60,685 nt of DNA from a bacterium (lineage in GTDB: Bacteria; Bacillota; Bacilli; Lactobacillales; Streptococcaceae): NCBI GenBank assembly GCA_905221505.1, contig CAJNDL010000009.1, positions 1 through 60,685 on the forward strand, in the 5' to 3' direction. Numbering within the stretch: the first letter of the stretch is position 1; the number at the start of each line of letters is the position of its first letter. Positions 9,174 through 20,022 of the stretch are shown in pieces. The position numbers and the translations under genes were made by a program. A model generated the notes under the pieces. It was not told where the DNA came from, made no database searches, and worked only from the letters and a program-made list of their open reading frames with translations.

Positions 9174-10097
9174 ATGTCAGAAAATCAACAAGCATTGAAC
9201 CATGTGGTGTCCATGGAAGACCTCACTGTTGATCAAGTCATGAAATTGATCAAGCGAGGAATAGAGTTTAAAAACGGAGCCCAGCTTCCCTATGAAGACC
9301 ACCCAATTGTTTCCAATCTTTTCTTTGAGGATTCTACACGGACACATAAGTCCTTTGAAGTGGCAGAGATTAAACTGGGGCTGGAACGACTTGATTTTGA
9401 TGTGAAGACCAGCTCGGTCAATAAGGGTGAAACACTTTATGATACTATCCTGACTCTGTCTGCCTTAGGAGTGGATGTCTGTGTGATTCGCCACCCAGAG
9501 GTTGACTACTACAGAGAGTTGATTGCAAGTCCGACGATTACGACTTCCATTATCAATGGTGGAGACGGTTCCGGTCAACATCCTAGCCAGAGCTTGCTTG
9601 ATTTGATGACTATTTATGAGGAATTTGGCCACTTTGAGGGGCTTAAGGTTGCTATTGCAGGTGACTTGGACCACTCACGTGTTGCCAAATCCAATATGCA
9701 GATTTTGAAACGCTTGGGAGCTGAACTGTTCTTTGCAGGACCTGAGGAATGGAGAAGTCAAGAGTTTGCAGACTATGGACAGTTTGTAACCATTGATGAA
9801 ATCATTGATCAGGTGGATGTCATGATGTTTCTTCGTGTGCAACATGAACGCCATGATAGTGGTACAGTTTTTTCAAAAGAAGACTATCATGCCCAACATG
9901 GCTTGACACAAGAACGTTATGAACGCTTGAAAGAAACAGCAATCATTATGCATCCGGCTCCAGTCAATCGCGATGTAGAAATTGCAGATCACTTGGTTGA
10001 AGCACCAAAATCACGGATTGTCCAACAAATGACCAATGGTGTCTTTGTTCGAATGGCAATCTTAGAATCCGTACTGGCGAGTAGAAACGCCAACTAA
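9174..10097 (+). CDS. pyrB: Aspartate carbamoyltransferase catalytic subunit
   Basis: Joins carbamoyl phosphate and aspartate in pyrimidine synthesis. Motifs are the carbamoyl-phosphate loop [23 protein letters not shown], and the C-terminal [12 protein letters not shown]. Normal length (307 aa). Lies 18 bases after pyrR with RBS AAAGGAG. A small hairpin (GACGC-cagtga-GCGTC) lies between it and carA. Confidence 0.96.
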   Translation: MSENQQALNHVVSMEDLTVDQVMKLIKRGIEFKNGAQLPYEDHPIVSNLFFEDSTRTHKSFEVAEIKLGLERLDFDVKTSSVNKGETLYDTILTLSALGVDVCVIRHPEVDYYRELIASPTITTSIINGGDGSGQHPSQSLLDLMTIYEEFGHFEGLKVAIAGDLDHSRVAKSNMQILKRLGAELFFAGPEEWRSQEFADYGQFVTIDEIIDQVDVMMFLRVQHERHDSGTVFSKEDYHAQHGLTQERYERLKETAIIMHPAPVNRDVEIADHLVEAPKSRIVQQMTNGVFVRMAILESVLASRNAN

Positions 10098-10146
10098 AAC
10101 ACAAGACGTTAAAAGACGCCAGTGAGCGTCCACGAGAGGTGAAAAT

Positions 10147-11226
10147 ATGACAAAAAGACTTCTAGTATTAGAAGATGGGACAGTTTTTGAAGGCAAGGCC
10201 TTCGGAGCAGATATTGACGTAACAGGCGAAATCGTCTTTAATACAGGGATGACTGGTTACCAAGAATCCATTACAGACCAGTCTTATAATGGACAAATCT
10301 TGACCTTTACCTATCCTTTGGTGGGGAATTATGGAATTAATCGTGATGACTACGAATCCATTATTCCAACTTGTAAGGGAGTCGTTGTTTTCGAAGAGGC
10401 ACGTAGAGCAAGCAACTGGCGCAACCAAATGACCTTGGATGAATTTTTGAAAGCTAAGAAAATTCCAGGTATTTCAGGGATTGATACACGTGCACTTACC
10501 AAGATTATTCGTAAGCATGGTACTATGCGAGCAACCTTGACCCATGTTGGGGACAGCATGGATCATGTGACGGACCAGCTCCAAGCAACAGTCCTGCCAA
10601 CAGACAATATCAAGCAGGTTTCTACTAAAACATCATATCCAGCTCCAGGAGTTGGTTTGAGTGTTGTGCTAGTGGACTTTGGTCTCAAGCACTCAATCCT
10701 ACGTGAACTTTCTAAGCGTAACTGTAACGTGACCGTCGTTCCTTATTCAACAACGGCGGAAGAAATTCTCCACCTTAATCCTGACGGAGTTATGTTGTCA
10801 AATGGTCCTGGTAACCCAGAAGATGTTCCCCAAGCACTGGACATGATTCGTGGTGTGCAAGGAAAAATTCCAATTTTCGGTATTTGTATGGGGCATCAAC
10901 TCTTTGCTATGGCAAACGGTGCTAAGACCTACAAGATGAAATTTGGTCACCGTGGATTCAACCATGCAGTACGTGAAATTGCTACAGGACGAGTAGACTT
11001 TACTAGCCAGAACCATGGTTATGCAGTCAGCCGTGAGGACTTGCCAGAACACTTGATCATTACCCACGAAGAAATCAATGACAAGTCAGTTGAAGGTGTG
11101 CGTCACAGATACCAACCAGGTTTTTCTGTACAATTCCACCCAGACGCAGCCCCTGGTCCACACGATGCCAGCTACCTATTTGACGAATTTATCGAGATGA
11201 TGGAAGCTTTTAAACAATCAAACTAA
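10147..11226 (+). CDS. carA: Carbamoyl-phosphate synthase small subunit (glutaminase)
   Basis: Supplies ammonia from glutamine to CarB. The C-terminal class I amidotransferase has nucleophile motif [11 protein letters not shown] and the His/Glu pair in [10 protein letters not shown]. The N-terminal CPSase small domain ([10 protein letters not shown]) is complete. RBS GAGAGGTG. It is separated from carB by an unusually long, hairpin-rich gap. Confidence 0.96.
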   Translation: MTKRLLVLEDGTVFEGKAFGADIDVTGEIVFNTGMTGYQESITDQSYNGQILTFTYPLVGNYGINRDDYESIIPTCKGVVVFEEARRASNWRNQMTLDEFLKAKKIPGISGIDTRALTKIIRKHGTMRATLTHVGDSMDHVTDQLQATVLPTDNIKQVSTKTSYPAPGVGLSVVLVDFGLKHSILRELSKRNCNVTVVPYSTTAEEILHLNPDGVMLSNGPGNPEDVPQALDMIRGVQGKIPIFGICMGHQLFAMANGAKTYKMKFGHRGFNHAVREIATGRVDFTSQNHGYAVSREDLPEHLIITHEEINDKSVEGVRHRYQPGFSVQFHPDAAPGPHDASYLFDEFIEMMEAFKQSN

Positions 11227-11228
11227 GA

Positions 11229-11517
11229 ACGAGTAAAAGCTCGTCGGAGAATTTATGTAACTGAACACGGACGGAAAGCTCGGAATTTAGCGAAACCAGC
11301 TTGGATTGTCAAGCCTTCCTTGGTTTCCTAAAATTCGATTGCTTTCTATTCGTCCTTTGTATCTTATTTAATGTCGCTCTGTGAGGCGACGAATAGAAAG
11401 GAGAGGATACATTGTTCGCGGAAGTGAACACGCCCTAAGAACTGTGTGAAAAAGATAAACATCGTCTTGACGCTAAAGGCGTCTGCACCGAGTTTCCTAT
11501 TTTCACTGTGTTCTTTA
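11229..11517 (+). ncRNA. Highly structured carA-carB intergenic RNA (candidate regulatory element)
   Basis: A 311-base gap in an otherwise tight operon is filled by consecutive stems: ACGAG/CTCGT (11229-11244); GAAACCA/TGGTTTC enclosing GCTTG/CAAGC (11292-11327); a 13-bp stem CTTTCTATTCGTC/GACGAATAGAAAG (11342-11354 with 11388-11400), competing with GTCGC/GCGAC; TGTTC/GAACA (11413-11430); and AAGAAC..GTGAAAA/TTTTCAC..GTTCTT enclosing GACGC/GCGTC (11437-11515). A good ribosome site (AAAGGAGAGG) precedes an 8-codon TTG mini-ORF at 11412-11438. carB itself lacks a clear Shine-Dalgarno. No known family is recognised. Confidence 0.5.
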
Positions 11518-11537
11518 CGGGCTTTGTATCATAAACT

Positions 11538-14500
11538 ATGCCTAAACGTACTGATATTCAAAAAATTATGGTGATTGGTTCTGGTCCGATTATTATTGGT
11601 CAGGCCGCTGAGTTTGACTACGCTGGGACCCAGGCTTGCTTGTCTTTGAAAGAGGAAGGTTATGAGGTTGTTTTGGTTAACTCAAACCCTGCAACTATCA
11701 TGACGGACAAGGAGATTGCTGACAAGGTCTATATCGAACCGATTACACTTGAGTTTGTAACTCGTATTCTTCGTAAGGAACGTCCCGATGCCTTGCTTCC
11801 AACTCTTGGTGGTCAAACAGGGCTCAATATGGCCATGGAATTGTCTAAAAACGGCATTCTAGATGAGCTTGGAGTCGAACTTCTGGGGACTAAATTGTCT
11901 GCCATTGACCAAGCTGAGGATCGTGACCTCTTTAAACAATTGATGGAGGAATTGAACCAACCAATTCCAGAATCTGAAATTGTCAACACAGTAGAAGAAG
12001 CAGTTGCATTTGCAGCGACAATTGGCTACCCAGTCATCGTTCGTCCAGCCTTTACTCTTGGTGGTACTGGTGGTGGTATGTGTGCCAACGAGGAAGAATT
12101 GCGTGAAATCGCTGAAAACGGGTTGAAATTGTCACCAGTTACCCAATGTTTGATTGAACGTTCAATCGCAGGTTTCAAGGAAATCGAATACGAAGTCATG
12201 CGTGACTCAGCTGACAATGCCTTGGTTGTTTGTAACATGGAAAACTTTGATCCAGTTGGGATTCACACAGGTGATTCCATCGTATTTGCTCCAGCGCAAA
12301 CCATGTCAGACTATGAAAACCAAATGCTCCGTGACGCGAGCTTGAGCATTATTCGTGCCCTCAAGATTGAAGGTGGATGTAACGTTCAGCTAGCCCTTGA
12401 TCCGCATAGCTTTAAGTATTATGTCATCGAAGTAAACCCTCGTGTATCGCGTTCTTCAGCCCTTGCTTCTAAGGCGACGGGTTATCCAATTGCCAAATTG
12501 GCTGCCAAGATTGCCGTCGGTTTGACCTTGGATGAGGTTATCAACCCAGTTACAGGTTCCACCTACGCCATGTTTGAGCCAGCTCTTGACTACGTCGTTG
12601 CCAAGATTCCACGTTTCCCATTTGACAAGTTTGAAAAGGGTGAACGTCGTCTTGGGACTCAGATGAAGGCAACTGGAGAAGTTATGGCAATTGGCCGTAA
12701 CATCGAAGAGTCACTTCTTAAAGCTTGTCGTTCACTTGAAATTGGAGTTCACCACAATGAAATGCCTGAACTTGCATCAGTTTCTGATGATGCCTTGATT
12801 GAAAAAGTTGTGAAAGCACAAGACGACCGCCTCTTCTATGTGTCAGAAGCTATTCGCCGTGGTTATACACCAGAGGAAATCGCTGAGCTTACAAAAATTG
12901 ATATCTTTTATCTGGATAAACTCTTACACATCTTTGAAATTGAGCAAGAATTAGGTGCCCATCCACAAGATCTAGAAGTTTTGAAAACTGCCAAACTCAA
13001 TGGCTTCTCAGACCGTAAGATTGCGGAACTATGGGATACGACTGCTGATCAAGTTCGTCAACTTCGCTTGGAAAACAAGATTGTCCCAGTTTACAAGATG
13101 GTCGATACCTGTGCGGCAGAATTTGACTCTGAAACACCATATTTCTATTCAACCTATGGTTGGGAAAATGAGTCTATCAAGTCTGATAAGGAATCTGTAC
13201 TTGTCCTAGGTTCAGGTCCAATCCGTATCGGTCAAGGAGTTGAGTTTGACTACGCAACTGTTCACTCGGTTAAGGCTATCCAGGCTGCTGGCTACGAAGC
13301 CATCATCATGAACTCAAACCCAGAGACCGTTTCTACAGACTTCTCTGTATCAGATAAGCTTTACTTTGAGCCATTGACATTCGAAGATGTTATGAATGTC
13401 ATCGACTTGGAGCAACCAAAAGGTGTTATCGTTCAGTTTGGTGGTCAAACAGCTATCAACCTTGCGGAGCCATTGGCAAAAGCAGGTGTGATCATACTTG
13501 GTACACAGGTTGCTGACTTGGATCGGGCTGAAGACCGTGACCTCTTTGAGCAAGCCCTAAAAGATCTGGATATTCCTCAGCCACCAGGTCAAACAGCTAC
13601 CAATGAAGAAGAAGCTGTGCTTGCAGCTCGCAAGATTGGTTTCCCAGTTCTCGTTCGCCCATCTTATGTTTTGGGTGGTCGCGCTATGGAAATCGTGGAA
13701 AATGAGGAAGACCTTCGCTCTTACATGCGTACCGCTGTTAAGGCTAGTCCAGATCACCCAGTTCTTGTTGACTCTTACATCGTTGGACAAGAGTGCGAAG
13801 TTGATGCCATTTCAGACGGAGAAAATGTCCTTATTCCTGGTATCATGGAACATATCGAACGTGCCGGTGTTCACTCAGGTGACTCAATGGCCGTTTATCC
13901 TCCACAAACCTTGTCTCAAAAGGTGCAGGAAACCATCGCAGACTATACTAAACGACTAGCAATCGGCCTTAACTGTCTTGGAATGATGAACATCCAGTTT
14001 GTTATCAAGGATGAAAAAGTCTACGTTATTGAGGTCAATCCACGTGCTAGCCGTACGGTTCCATTCCTTTCTAAGGTAACCAATATTCCTATGGCTCAAG
14101 TAGCGACCAAGCTCATTCTTGGGCAAAGACTTGAAGAACTTGGATACCAAGATGGACTTTATCCTGAAAGTACTCGTGTTCATATCAAGGCGCCTGTCTT
14201 CTCCTTTACGAAACTAGCTAAGGTAGACAGCTTGCTTGGTCCTGAAATGAAGTCAACAGGTGAAGTTATGGGTTCTGATACTACTTTGGAAAAAGCTCTC
14301 TATAAGGCCTTTGAAGCTTCTTACCTTCATTTGCCAACCTTTGGAAATGTAGTCTTTACCATTGCTGATGATGCTAAAGAAGAAGCCTTGGACTTAGCTC
14401 GTCGTTTCCAAAATATTGGCTACGGTATCCTTGCGACAGAAGGGACAGCAACCTTCTTTGCTGGTCATGGATTACAAGCCCAACCTGTTGGTAAGATTGG

Positions 14501-14714
14501 TGATGATGATCAAGATATCCCAAGCTTTGTCCGCAAAGGGAAAATTCAAGCAATTATCAATACTGTCGGAACCAAACGAACCGCTGACGAAGATGGTGAG
14601 CAAATCCGTCGTTCAGCCATTGAACACGGTGTGCCACTCTTTACAGCCCTAGATACAGCTAATGCTATGCTTAAGGTACTTGAAAGCCGTAGTTTTGTTA
14701 CAGAAGCAATCTAG
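11538..14714 (+). CDS. carB: Carbamoyl-phosphate synthase large subunit
   Basis: Makes carbamoyl phosphate from bicarbonate, ammonia and two ATP. Two homologous ATP-grasp halves are visible ([19 protein letters not shown] near residue 13; [19 protein letters not shown] near 557), then an MGS-like allosteric domain at the C-terminus ([13 protein letters not shown]). Length 1058 aa is normal. The start ATG has no obvious Shine-Dalgarno (bases before it are ACGGGCTTTGTATCATAAACT), which makes the structured region upstream of interest for translation control. Confidence 0.96.
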   Translation: MPKRTDIQKIMVIGSGPIIIGQAAEFDYAGTQACLSLKEEGYEVVLVNSNPATIMTDKEIADKVYIEPITLEFVTRILRKERPDALLPTLGGQTGLNMAMELSKNGILDELGVELLGTKLSAIDQAEDRDLFKQLMEELNQPIPESEIVNTVEEAVAFAATIGYPVIVRPAFTLGGTGGGMCANEEELREIAENGLKLSPVTQCLIERSIAGFKEIEYEVMRDSADNALVVCNMENFDPVGIHTGDSIVFAPAQTMSDYENQMLRDASLSIIRALKIEGGCNVQLALDPHSFKYYVIEVNPRVSRSSALASKATGYPIAKLAAKIAVGLTLDEVINPVTGSTYAMFEPALDYVVAKIPRFPFDKFEKGERRLGTQMKATGEVMAIGRNIEESLLKACRSLEIGVHHNEMPELASVSDDALIEKVVKAQDDRLFYVSEAIRRGYTPEEIAELTKIDIFYLDKLLHIFEIEQELGAHPQDLEVLKTAKLNGFSDRKIAELWDTTADQVRQLRLENKIVPVYKMVDTCAAEFDSETPYFYSTYGWENESIKSDKESVLVLGSGPIRIGQGVEFDYATVHSVKAIQAAGYEAIIMNSNPETVSTDFSVSDKLYFEPLTFEDVMNVIDLEQPKGVIVQFGGQTAINLAEPLAKAGVIILGTQVADLDRAEDRDLFEQALKDLDIPQPPGQTATNEEEAVLAARKIGFPVLVRPSYVLGGRAMEIVENEEDLRSYMRTAVKASPDHPVLVDSYIVGQECEVDAISDGENVLIPGIMEHIERAGVHSGDSMAVYPPQTLSQKVQETIADYTKRLAIGLNCLGMMNIQFVIKDEKVYVIEVNPRASRTVPFLSKVTNIPMAQVATKLILGQRLEELGYQDGLYPESTRVHIKAPVFSFTKLAKVDSLLGPEMKSTGEVMGSDTTLEKALYKAFEASYLHLPTFGNVVFTIADDAKEEALDLARRFQNIGYGILATEGTATFFAGHGLQAQPVGKIGDDDQDIPSFVRKGKIQAIINTVGTKRTADEDGEQIRRSAIEHGVPLFTALDTANAMLKVLESRSFVTEAI

Positions 14715-14737
14715 TTGAGAAAAATTTTTACAGTTTT

Positions 14738-14768
14738 AAAGCCAGTGTCAGAAATCGCTGGCTTTTAC
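14738..14768 (+). terminator. Terminator of the pyr operon
   Basis: AAAGCCAG and CTGGCTTTT form an 8-bp stem with a 12-base loop, closely following the carB stop. Confidence 0.75.
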
Positions 14769-14827
14769 AATACTGATTTGCTTATTTCAACTATCATGCT
14801 TTCCTTAAGAATCATTCTAAAATGTGA

Positions 14828-14877
14828 TATAATAAGGATGAATTGAAAATTGGAAACTGTTTTCATGATATTTTCAA
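14828..14877 (+). promoter_or_regulatory. mntH promoter with nested palindromic operator
   Basis: -10 TATAAT at 14828-14833. Just downstream, TTGAAAAT (14843) and ATTTTCAA (14870) form a perfect 8-bp inverted repeat enclosing TGGAAACTGTTTTCA (14851-14865), itself a near-perfect dyad. The position suggests a repressor site; a metal regulator is plausible but not identified. Confidence 0.5.
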
Positions 14878-14928
14878 AAATCCCATTAAGAAAATAGGTA
14901 AAGACAGATTAGAAAGTGTAAAATTCCG

Positions 14929-16266
14929 ATGTCTTCTTACACAAAAGTCTCTCTTTCTGAGATCAACCAATCTATTGAAACTCCCAATAACAATCATTTT
15001 TGGCAAAATCTAAAAGCATTTTTAGGACCTGGAGCCCTTGTAGCAGTTGGTTATATGGATCCTGAGAACTGGATTACCAGTGTAGTTGGTGGCGCTTCTT
15101 ACAAGTATAGTCTCTTATTTGTTATTTTGATCTCATCTATCATTGCCATGCAGCTACAACAGATGGCTGGAAAGCTCGGCATTGTGACTAGGATGGATCT
15201 AGCACAGGCAACAGCTCATCATGCTCCCAAGTGGCTTCGCTATAGTCTTTGGGTGATTTTAGAATTAGCTTTAATGGCGACAGACTTGGCTGAAGTTTTA
15301 GGTTCAGCGATTGCCTTGAATCTTTTGTTTAAAATACCGATTATGGTCGCTATCCTCTTAACCGTTTTAGATGTATTTCTTTTGCTTTTGTTGATGAAGT
15401 TTGGGTTCAAGAAGATTGAAGCTATTGTTACGACTCTTATTTTAACTATATTAGGTATTTTTTCTTATCTGGTGGCTTTATCCAATCCAAGTATTCAGGG
15501 AATCTTTGGTGGTTATTTACCGACGACTTCGACTTTATTTGAAAGTCCCCTGCCGGGACATGAGAGTCAATTGACCTTGGCTTTAGGGATTGTAGGAGCG
15601 ACAGTCATGCCTCATAATCTCTATCTTCATTCATCCTTATCACAAACAAGAAAAATCAATCATAAAGATAAGAAGGACGTCCGAAAAGCAGTGCGCTTTA
15701 TGACCTGGGATTCTAATCTTCAGTTGTCCTTAGCCTTTATTGTCAATTCCTTGTTGCTCATTTTAGGTGCCTCCCTCTTTTTTGGTCATGCATCTGAAAT
15801 TTCGGCATTCTCCCAAATGTACAATGCTTTACAGGATTCGACGATAGCAGGAGCGATAGCTAGTTCGACTTTGTCAACTTTGTTTGCTTTAGCTCTCTTA
15901 GCAAGTGGTCAGAATTCGACCATTACAGGAACTTTGACAGGACAGATTGTCATGGAAGGTTTCTTGCATCTTAAGTTACCTCAGTGGATTATCCGTATCG
16001 GTACACGTATTTTTGCCTTGCTACCTGTGATTATAGTCGCCGTCTTGTTTGGCCATCAAGAAAAAACCTTGGATCAGTTATTGGTTTATTCACAGGTCTT
16101 TCTGTCAATCGCTCTTCCGTTCTCAATCTTTCCTTTAATTTATTTGACCTCTAAGAAGTCATTAATGGGAGAATTTACTAATGCCAAGTGGAACACAATC
16201 CTAGGTTACACAGTTTCAATTATCTTAACCATTCTTAATATCAAACTTCTTTTCGATATTTTTTAA
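14929..16266 (+). CDS. mntH: NRAMP-family manganese/divalent metal transporter
   Basis: Proton-coupled Mn2+ (and Fe2+) importer. The metal-binding DPGN-type motif in the first transmembrane segment appears as GYMDPENW, a variant with E for G. The helix-6 motif AxxMPH is present as GATVMPHNLYLHSS. About eleven hydrophobic segments; 445 aa is standard. Monocistronic, with a SPRITE-like repeat downstream. Ribosome site is weak. NRAMP genes are scattered among streptococci. Confidence 0.88.
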   Translation: MSSYTKVSLSEINQSIETPNNNHFWQNLKAFLGPGALVAVGYMDPENWITSVVGGASYKYSLLFVILISSIIAMQLQQMAGKLGIVTRMDLAQATAHHAPKWLRYSLWVILELALMATDLAEVLGSAIALNLLFKIPIMVAILLTVLDVFLLLLLMKFGFKKIEAIVTTLILTILGIFSYLVALSNPSIQGIFGGYLPTTSTLFESPLPGHESQLTLALGIVGATVMPHNLYLHSSLSQTRKINHKDKKDVRKAVRFMTWDSNLQLSLAFIVNSLLLILGASLFFGHASEISAFSQMYNALQDSTIAGAIASSTLSTLFALALLASGQNSTITGTLTGQIVMEGFLHLKLPQWIIRIGTRIFALLPVIIVAVLFGHQEKTLDQLLVYSQVFLSIALPFSIFPLIYLTSKKSLMGEFTNAKWNTILGYTVSIILTILNIKLLFDIF

Positions 16267-16354
16267 ACTTGTTTAAATTATGTCTTAAGTATTAGCTTGA
16301 AGATTGATAAAGTGATAATAGTAGTGGTTGGTTTATGAAATGAAGTACTAAAAA

Positions 16355-16484
16355 GAGGTTGGGAAAAAACTCAATTTCAGTAGAAAATGTAGTAAATCTT
16401 CCCACAATAAAACGCATAGTATCAAGTTTTTTCATACCTGATATTATGCGTTTTTTTGATTTTAAGGACTTTTTAGCCAGCCTC
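16355..16484. repeat. 130-bp hairpin repeat with GAGGyTGGG ends (SPRITE-like)
   Basis: Begins GAGGTTGGGAAAA and ends AGCCAGCCTC, with an internal terminator-like stem (AACGCATAGTATCAAG.. / ..CCTGATATTATGCGTT then T-run). An inverted copy, about nine-tenths identical, lies at 55753-55881. Probably the streptococcal SPRITE family; the family name is from memory. Confidence 0.7.
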
Positions 16485-16487
16485 GTT

Positions 16488-16588
16488 TATAGTGGATTGA
16501 AGTTGGAATAATACGCTTTGCTTTCTAAAAAATGTTAGAAATTAATTTTAATTCCATAATTCATTTGTTCAGATTTTATTTCACTATA
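16488..16588. repeat. RUP-like element
   Basis: Ends in TATAGTGGATTGAA and TTTCACTATA, the inverted ends expected for a RUP-type MITE with TA target sites. It abuts the SPRITE-like repeat. An inverted repeat ATTCTAAAT/ATTTAGAAT follows at 16613-16638. No gene is seen in 16267-16760. Confidence 0.5.
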
Positions 16589-16745
16589 ACTATCAATTTT
16601 TCCTCAAAAATGATTCTAAATTGGGAAAAATTTAGAATGTCAATCACTCATTTTTGTTGCAGGATACTCCCTTTTGTAAAAATAGTACACTTCAGGTGAA
16701 AAAAACGACATTTCAGATTTTCTGCTCCAGAAATAGCTTTCACTA

Positions 16746-16761
16746 TGATATAATTATTTTA
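16746..16761 (+). promoter_or_regulatory. Extended -10 promoter abutting the ribF start (leaderless candidate)
   Basis: TGATATAAT (TGn plus TATAAT, 16746-16754) lies six bases before the ATG at 16761, so +1 should fall at the start codon. There is no room for a ribosome site. Confidence 0.6.
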
Positions 16762-17678
16762 TGATTATTACTATTCCTATAAAAAACCAAAAAGATATTG
16801 GCACACCATCTGATTCAGTCGTTGTTCTCGGCTATTTTGATGGTATACACAAGGGGCATCAAGAATTATTTCGTGTTGCCAATAAGGCTGCGAGAAAAGA
16901 TTTATTGCCTATCGTCGTTATGACCTTTAATGAATCTCCAAAAATCGCTTTAGAGCCTTATCATCCTGATTTGTTTTTACATATTTTGAACCCTGCTGAA
17001 CGTGAAAGAAAATTAAAACGTGAAGGCGTAGAAGAATTATATCTCCTTGATTTTAGTAGTCAATTCGCTAGTCTCACGGCAGAAGAATTTTTTGCAACTT
17101 ATATCAAGGCCATGAATGCTAAAATTATTGTTGCAGGTTTTGATTATACATTTGGTTCTGACCAAAAAACGGCAGAAGACTTAAAGGATTACTTTGATGG
17201 AGAAGTCATTATCGTCCCACCTGTAGAAGATGAGAAAGGAAAGATTAGTTCAACTCGTATCCGTCAAGCTATTTTGGACGGAAATGTGAAAGAAGCAGGA
17301 GAACTTTTGGGAGCACCACTTCCATCAAGAGGTATGGTGGTTCATGGTAATGCTCGTGGCCGTACGATTGGTTATCCGACAGCGAATTTGGTGCTTTTAG
17401 ATCGTACTTATATGCCAGCAGATGGTGTTTATGTCGTTGATGTTGAGATTCAAAGACAGAAGTATCGTGCTATGGCTAGTGTTGGAAAAAATGTGACCTT
17501 TGATGGAGAAGAAGCACGTTTTGAAGTCAATATTTTTGATTTTAATCAAGATATTTATGGGGAAACCGTCATGGTTTATTGGCTTGACCGCATTCGAGAC
17601 ATGACCAAATTTGACTCAGTTGAGCAATTAGTGGATCAGTTAAAGGCAGATGAAGAAGTTGCTCGGAATTGGTCTTAA
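16761..17678 (+). CDS. ribF: Bifunctional riboflavin kinase / FAD synthetase
   Basis: Converts riboflavin to FMN and FAD. The N-terminal nucleotidyltransferase domain has GYFDGIHKGH (GxFDGxHxGH) and ISSTRIRQAI; the C-terminal kinase domain has GRTIGYPTANL (PTAN). 305 aa, standard. No Shine-Dalgarno; the promoter touches the ATG, so the mRNA is probably leaderless. Its products feed the flavin enzymes elsewhere in the window (NOX, FMN reductases, ApbE substrate). Confidence 0.93.
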   Translation: MIITIPIKNQKDIGTPSDSVVVLGYFDGIHKGHQELFRVANKAARKDLLPIVVMTFNESPKIALEPYHPDLFLHILNPAERERKLKREGVEELYLLDFSSQFASLTAEEFFATYIKAMNAKIIVAGFDYTFGSDQKTAEDLKDYFDGEVIIVPPVEDEKGKISSTRIRQAILDGNVKEAGELLGAPLPSRGMVVHGNARGRTIGYPTANLVLLDRTYMPADGVYVVDVEIQRQKYRAMASVGKNVTFDGEEARFEVNIFDFNQDIYGETVMVYWLDRIRDMTKFDSVEQLVDQLKADEEVARNWS

Positions 17679-17697
17679 TAGCTTGAGTAAATAAAAC

Positions 17698-17727
17698 AAA
17701 AAGAGGTAACTACAAGACCTCTTTTTA
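17698..17727. terminator. Bidirectional terminator between ribF and the YitT-like gene
   Basis: AAAAAGAGGT and ACCTCTTTTT form a symmetric stem that serves both convergent genes; it overlaps the stop codon of the minus-strand gene. Confidence 0.85.
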
Positions 17728-18573
17728 TTCTTTTTCAAAGGTAAATCCTTCTCCTAGGATTTCATGGGCTTCTGTAATAGTTATAAAGGCTTGAGGATCG
17801 ATTCGATGAATCATTTCCTTCATTTTCACAATCTCATTTCTGCCGACAATACAGTAAATGATTTTCAAATTTTCTTTACTATAGTAGCCTTGACCGGAAA
17901 TAAAAGTAACACCTCTTCCTAGGTCATCATTAATCGCCTTAGCAAGTTGGTCGGGACGTTTTGTGATAATCATAAAGCCTTTACCAGCGTAGCCACCTTC
18001 GCCAATCAAATCAATGACACGAGAAACGATAAAATCAAATAAGAGAGTGTAGGAAACCAATCTCAAGTCCTTAAAGATTAGGAGAATAAGCATGAGAATA
18101 CAAAAATCTAAGATAAATAGCAGTTTCCCCATGGATATATGAGTGTATTTATTGAGAATACGAGCTAGAATATCAGTTCCGCCCGTCGTACCTCCAGCAT
18201 TAAAGATAATTCCGAGGCCAATTCCCAATAGAATTCCCGCTATAAGGGCTGTGATTAGTAAATCACCTTGAAGGTCAATATGAAGGGGAATACGCTCAAA
18301 AAAAGCCAACCAAGCTGACAAAGCTAAGGTTCCAAGCAAACTAGAATAGAGGGATTTTGCTCCAAATATTTTCCAAGCCAAGATAAAAAGGGGAATGTTA
18401 ATCAGCAGGTTCATAAGGGAAACAGGGATTTTAAAAAGATAAAAGGTGATGAGGGTAATACCTGTTGCCCCTCCTTCAAAGAGATGATGGGGAACTACAA
18501 AATAAGTCAGTCCAAAAGCATAAATAGCAGCACCTAGTAAAATGGTAAAAATGGGGTAAATTTTTTTAATCAT
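17725..18573 (-). CDS. YitT / DUF2179 family membrane protein
   Basis: About five N-terminal hydrophobic segments (DUF161 repeats; GGATGI and GGTTGGTDI motifs) are followed by a cytosolic DUF2179 domain from about residue 215 (GRGVTFISGQGYYS). 282 aa is typical. Function is not established. It is convergent with ribF and divergent from degV. Confidence 0.85.
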   Translation of the reverse strand: MIKKIYPIFTILLGAAIYAFGLTYFVVPHHLFEGGATGITLITFYLFKIPVSLMNLLINIPLFILAWKIFGAKSLYSSLLGTLALSAWLAFFERIPLHIDLQGDLLITALIAGILLGIGLGIIFNAGGTTGGTDILARILNKYTHISMGKLLFILDFCILMLILLIFKDLRLVSYTLLFDFIVSRVIDLIGEGGYAGKGFMIITKRPDQLAKAINDDLGRGVTFISGQGYYSKENLKIIYCIVGRNEIVKMKEMIHRIDPQAFITITEAHEILGEGFTFEKE

Positions 18574-18714
18574 AGGACACCTCTTTTCTTATAAGTTGAT
18601 TATATCAAATTTTTACGGAAAATTTGATTGACTCCATTAGGATTTTTAATCTTTTTTTGATATAATTAGAAGTAAGAAAACCAATCTGAATCCTAAAATA
18701 GAAAGATTGACACT

Positions 18715-19554
18715 ATGACAAAAATTAAGATTGTAACCGATTCATCTGTTACTATTGAACCAGAACTCGTAAAACAATTAGATATTACAATTGTTCCATT
18801 ATCTGTAATGATTGATAATGTTGTTTATTCTGATGCTGATTTGAAAGAAGAAGGTAAATTTCTTCAGTTGATGCAAGCAAGTAAGAATCTTCCTAAGACA
18901 AGTCAACCGCCTGTAGGTGTCTTCGCTGAAGTTTTTGAAGACCTGTGCAAGGATGGTAGTCAGATTCTTGCTATTCATATGTCCCATGCTCTTTCGGGGA
19001 CTGTAGAAGCAGCGCGCCAAGGTGCCAGCCTATCTACTGCCGACGTGACAGTTATTGATAGCTCCTTCACTGACCAAGCCTTGAAATTCCAAGTTGTTGA
19101 GGCTGCAAAGTTAGCACAAGAAGGCAAAGAGTTGGAGGAAATTTTATCTCATGTAGAAGAGGTTAAAAATCATACGGAGCTCTATATTGGTGTTTCTACT
19201 CTAGAAAATCTAGTAAAAGGTGGACGAATTGGCCGTGTAACTGGATTGTTGAGCTCACTTCTCAATATCCGTGTTGTCATGCAAATGAAGGACCATGAAT
19301 TGCAGCCAATGGTTAAAGGCCGTGGTGCTAAAACCTTTAAAAAATGGTTGGATGAGTTGAGAACATCACTCTCTGAACGTTCTGTAGCAGAGATTGGAAT
19401 TTCATATTCTGGTAGTGCTGATTGGGCAAAAGAGATGAAAGAAAGCTTACAAGCTTATGTCGAACAGCCAATTTCTGTTTTGGAAACGGGTTCCATTATT
19501 CAAACTCACACAGGTGAGAACGCTTGGGCTATTTTGGTACGTTACCACTCCTAA
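18715..19554 (+). CDS. DegV family fatty-acid-binding protein
   Basis: DegV/FakB-type protein that binds a fatty acid for phosphorylation by a FakA-type kinase. Signature features are [11 protein letters not shown] near the N-terminus, MSHALSGTV and the C-terminal domain with [17 protein letters not shown]. 279 aa, standard. -10 TATAAT at about 18660. It stands alone before hup; no kinase partner is in the window. Confidence 0.88.
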   Translation: MTKIKIVTDSSVTIEPELVKQLDITIVPLSVMIDNVVYSDADLKEEGKFLQLMQASKNLPKTSQPPVGVFAEVFEDLCKDGSQILAIHMSHALSGTVEAARQGASLSTADVTVIDSSFTDQALKFQVVEAAKLAQEGKELEEILSHVEEVKNHTELYIGVSTLENLVKGGRIGRVTGLLSSLLNIRVVMQMKDHELQPMVKGRGAKTFKKWLDELRTSLSERSVAEIGISYSGSADWAKEMKESLQAYVEQPISVLETGSIIQTHTGENAWAILVRYHS

Positions 19555-19661
19555 AAAAATAAAGAAAATGGGAAGAAATAGCGTTTTTAACTTGACCTAA
19601 AAGGGATTTTAGGATATGATTATATTTGTTAATTAGAAATTAATTTGGAGGAATCATTAAC

Positions 19662-19937
19662 ATGGCAAACAAACAAGATTTGATCGCTAAAGTAGCAGAA
19701 GCTACAGAATTGACTAAGAAAGACTCAGCAGCAGCAGTTGAAGCTGTATTTTCAGCAGTAGCTGATTACCTTGCAGCTGGTGAAAAAGTTCAATTGATCG
19801 GTTTTGGTAACTTTGAAGTTCGTGAGCGTGCTGCACGTAAAGGTCGCAACCCACAAACTGGTAAAGAAATCACAATTGCAGCTTCTAAAGTTCCAGCATT
19901 CAAAGCTGGTAAAGCTCTTAAAGACGCTGTTAAATAA
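19662..19937 (+). CDS. hup: DNA-binding protein HU
   Basis: Nucleoid protein that bends DNA. At 91 aa it has the canonical HU fold with [21 protein letters not shown] (beta-arm) and [12 protein letters not shown] at the end. Strong RBS GGAGG and codon usage of a highly expressed gene. Own terminator follows. Confidence 0.97.
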   Translation: MANKQDLIAKVAEATELTKKDSAAAVEAVFSAVADYLAAGEKVQLIGFGNFEVRERAARKGRNPQTGKEITIAASKVPAFKAGKALKDAVK

Positions 19938-19946
19938 TCAGCCTTT

Positions 19947-19996
19947 AAAAAGCCTATCATATCAAGCATTTGAGCTTGTGTGACAGGCTTTTTTTG
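19947..19996 (+). terminator. Terminator of hup
   Basis: AAAGCCTATCATA and TGTGACAGGCTTT pair, followed by a T-run. Confidence 0.8.
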
Positions 19997-20022
19997 TGTA
20001 TAGGGGGCAAAAGGGGGTAAAA

